From Bathymodiolus brooksi thiotrophic gill symbiont (GTDB lineage: Bacteria > Pseudomonadota > Gammaproteobacteria > PS1 > Pseudothioglobaceae), in contig NZ_CAHJWD020000289.1 in assembly GCF_903642095.1 (NCBI RefSeq), positions 1 to 6,425 of the forward strand: DNA of 6,425 bases, read 5' to 3'. Below, piece after piece: positions 6,361 through 6,425 of the stretch. Both the position numbers and the translations under genes were made by a program. Position 1 is the first letter of the stretch; the number at the start of each line of letters is the position of its first letter. Below the pieces are notes generated by a model. It saw nothing but the letters and a program-made list of their open reading frames with translations, was not told the origin of the DNA and made no database searches.

Positions 6361-6417
6361 GTTTAGCACTTGAATTCAGCTGATGTGTTAGCGGTCGGCT
6401 GGGATGATTTGTTAGGT
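6361..6417 (-). repeat. attC-like integron recombination site, probably degenerate
   Basis: Read on the minus strand, the 57 bases start with ACCTAAC, a perfect fit to the RYYYAAC core (R''). An L''-like stretch AAATCATCCCAGCCGAC follows, then a short spacer, an L'-like stretch CAGCTGAATTCAAGT, and GCTAAAC, which is one base off the GTTRRRY core (R'). The two arms (6362-6382 and 6396-6416) match as an inverted repeat at 11 of 21 positions, with 6 further differences being transitions. This order closely resembles class 1-type attC sites. The minus frame across R'' reads PNKSSQPTA, like the PNKALQPTA ends often seen where cassette genes run into attC. No integrase or second attC is visible, and the changed crossover base suggests a relic or a chance dyad. 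Confidence 0.5.
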
Positions 6418-6425
6418 GCTTTAGT

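Noticed and set aside
6363..6425. Minus-strand frame entering from the right edge and ending at 6363 as a gene's C terminus
   Set aside because: Only 20 codons are visible and they lie mostly within the attC-like dyad, and another minus frame is open here too. It cannot be called a gene without more sequence.

Overview
The window looks like a piece of chromosome from a low-GC gammaproteobacterium. PyrF, AroC and a SulP anion carrier with a STAS domain, two gammaproteobacterial-type tRNAs and short AT-rich spacers would fit a sulfur-oxidising SUP05/Thioglobus-type bacterium or a related animal symbiont. That lineage is an inference from sequence style, not a database match.

Layout. Bases 1-1091 (+) hold the C-terminal end of a secreted, repetitive surface protein: Ig-like segments, an acidic DxDxDG calcium-type stretch, a 'choice-of-anchor U'-like domain, and a tail of Gly-Gly-Gly-Cys, one hydrophobic helix and an Arg/Lys cluster. 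Facing it on the minus strand is a compact unit read leftwards: tRNA-Arg(CCU) (4248-4172), a GFA-family zinc protein (4156-3764), aroC (3763-2666) and a SulP transporter (2644-1121). Gaps are 15, 0 and 21 bases, so co-transcription from the tRNA promoter is likely. Divergent from the tRNA, with an overlapping promoter, is pyrF (4326-5021, +), followed by tRNA-Val(GAC) (5055-5131) and a strong intrinsic terminator (5140-5171).

Right of that terminator the character changes from housekeeping to accessory. The 388-base gap (5172-5559) contains a 119-base inverted pair of GTAG-headed palindromes (5309-5427), the architecture of a REP doublet (REPIN) moved by RAYT-type transposases. It is followed by a gene for a secreted NodB-fold polysaccharide deacetylase (5560-6297, +). 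At the right edge (6361-6417) lies an imperfect 57-base dyad that closely resembles an integron attC site read on the minus strand, with one damaged core box.

The core genes are ordinary: chorismate synthesis, UMP synthesis, tRNAs and anion transport. No complete novel system is visible. The items most worth a second look are the attC-like site, the REP doublet, and the small accessory pocket they bracket around the deacetylase.
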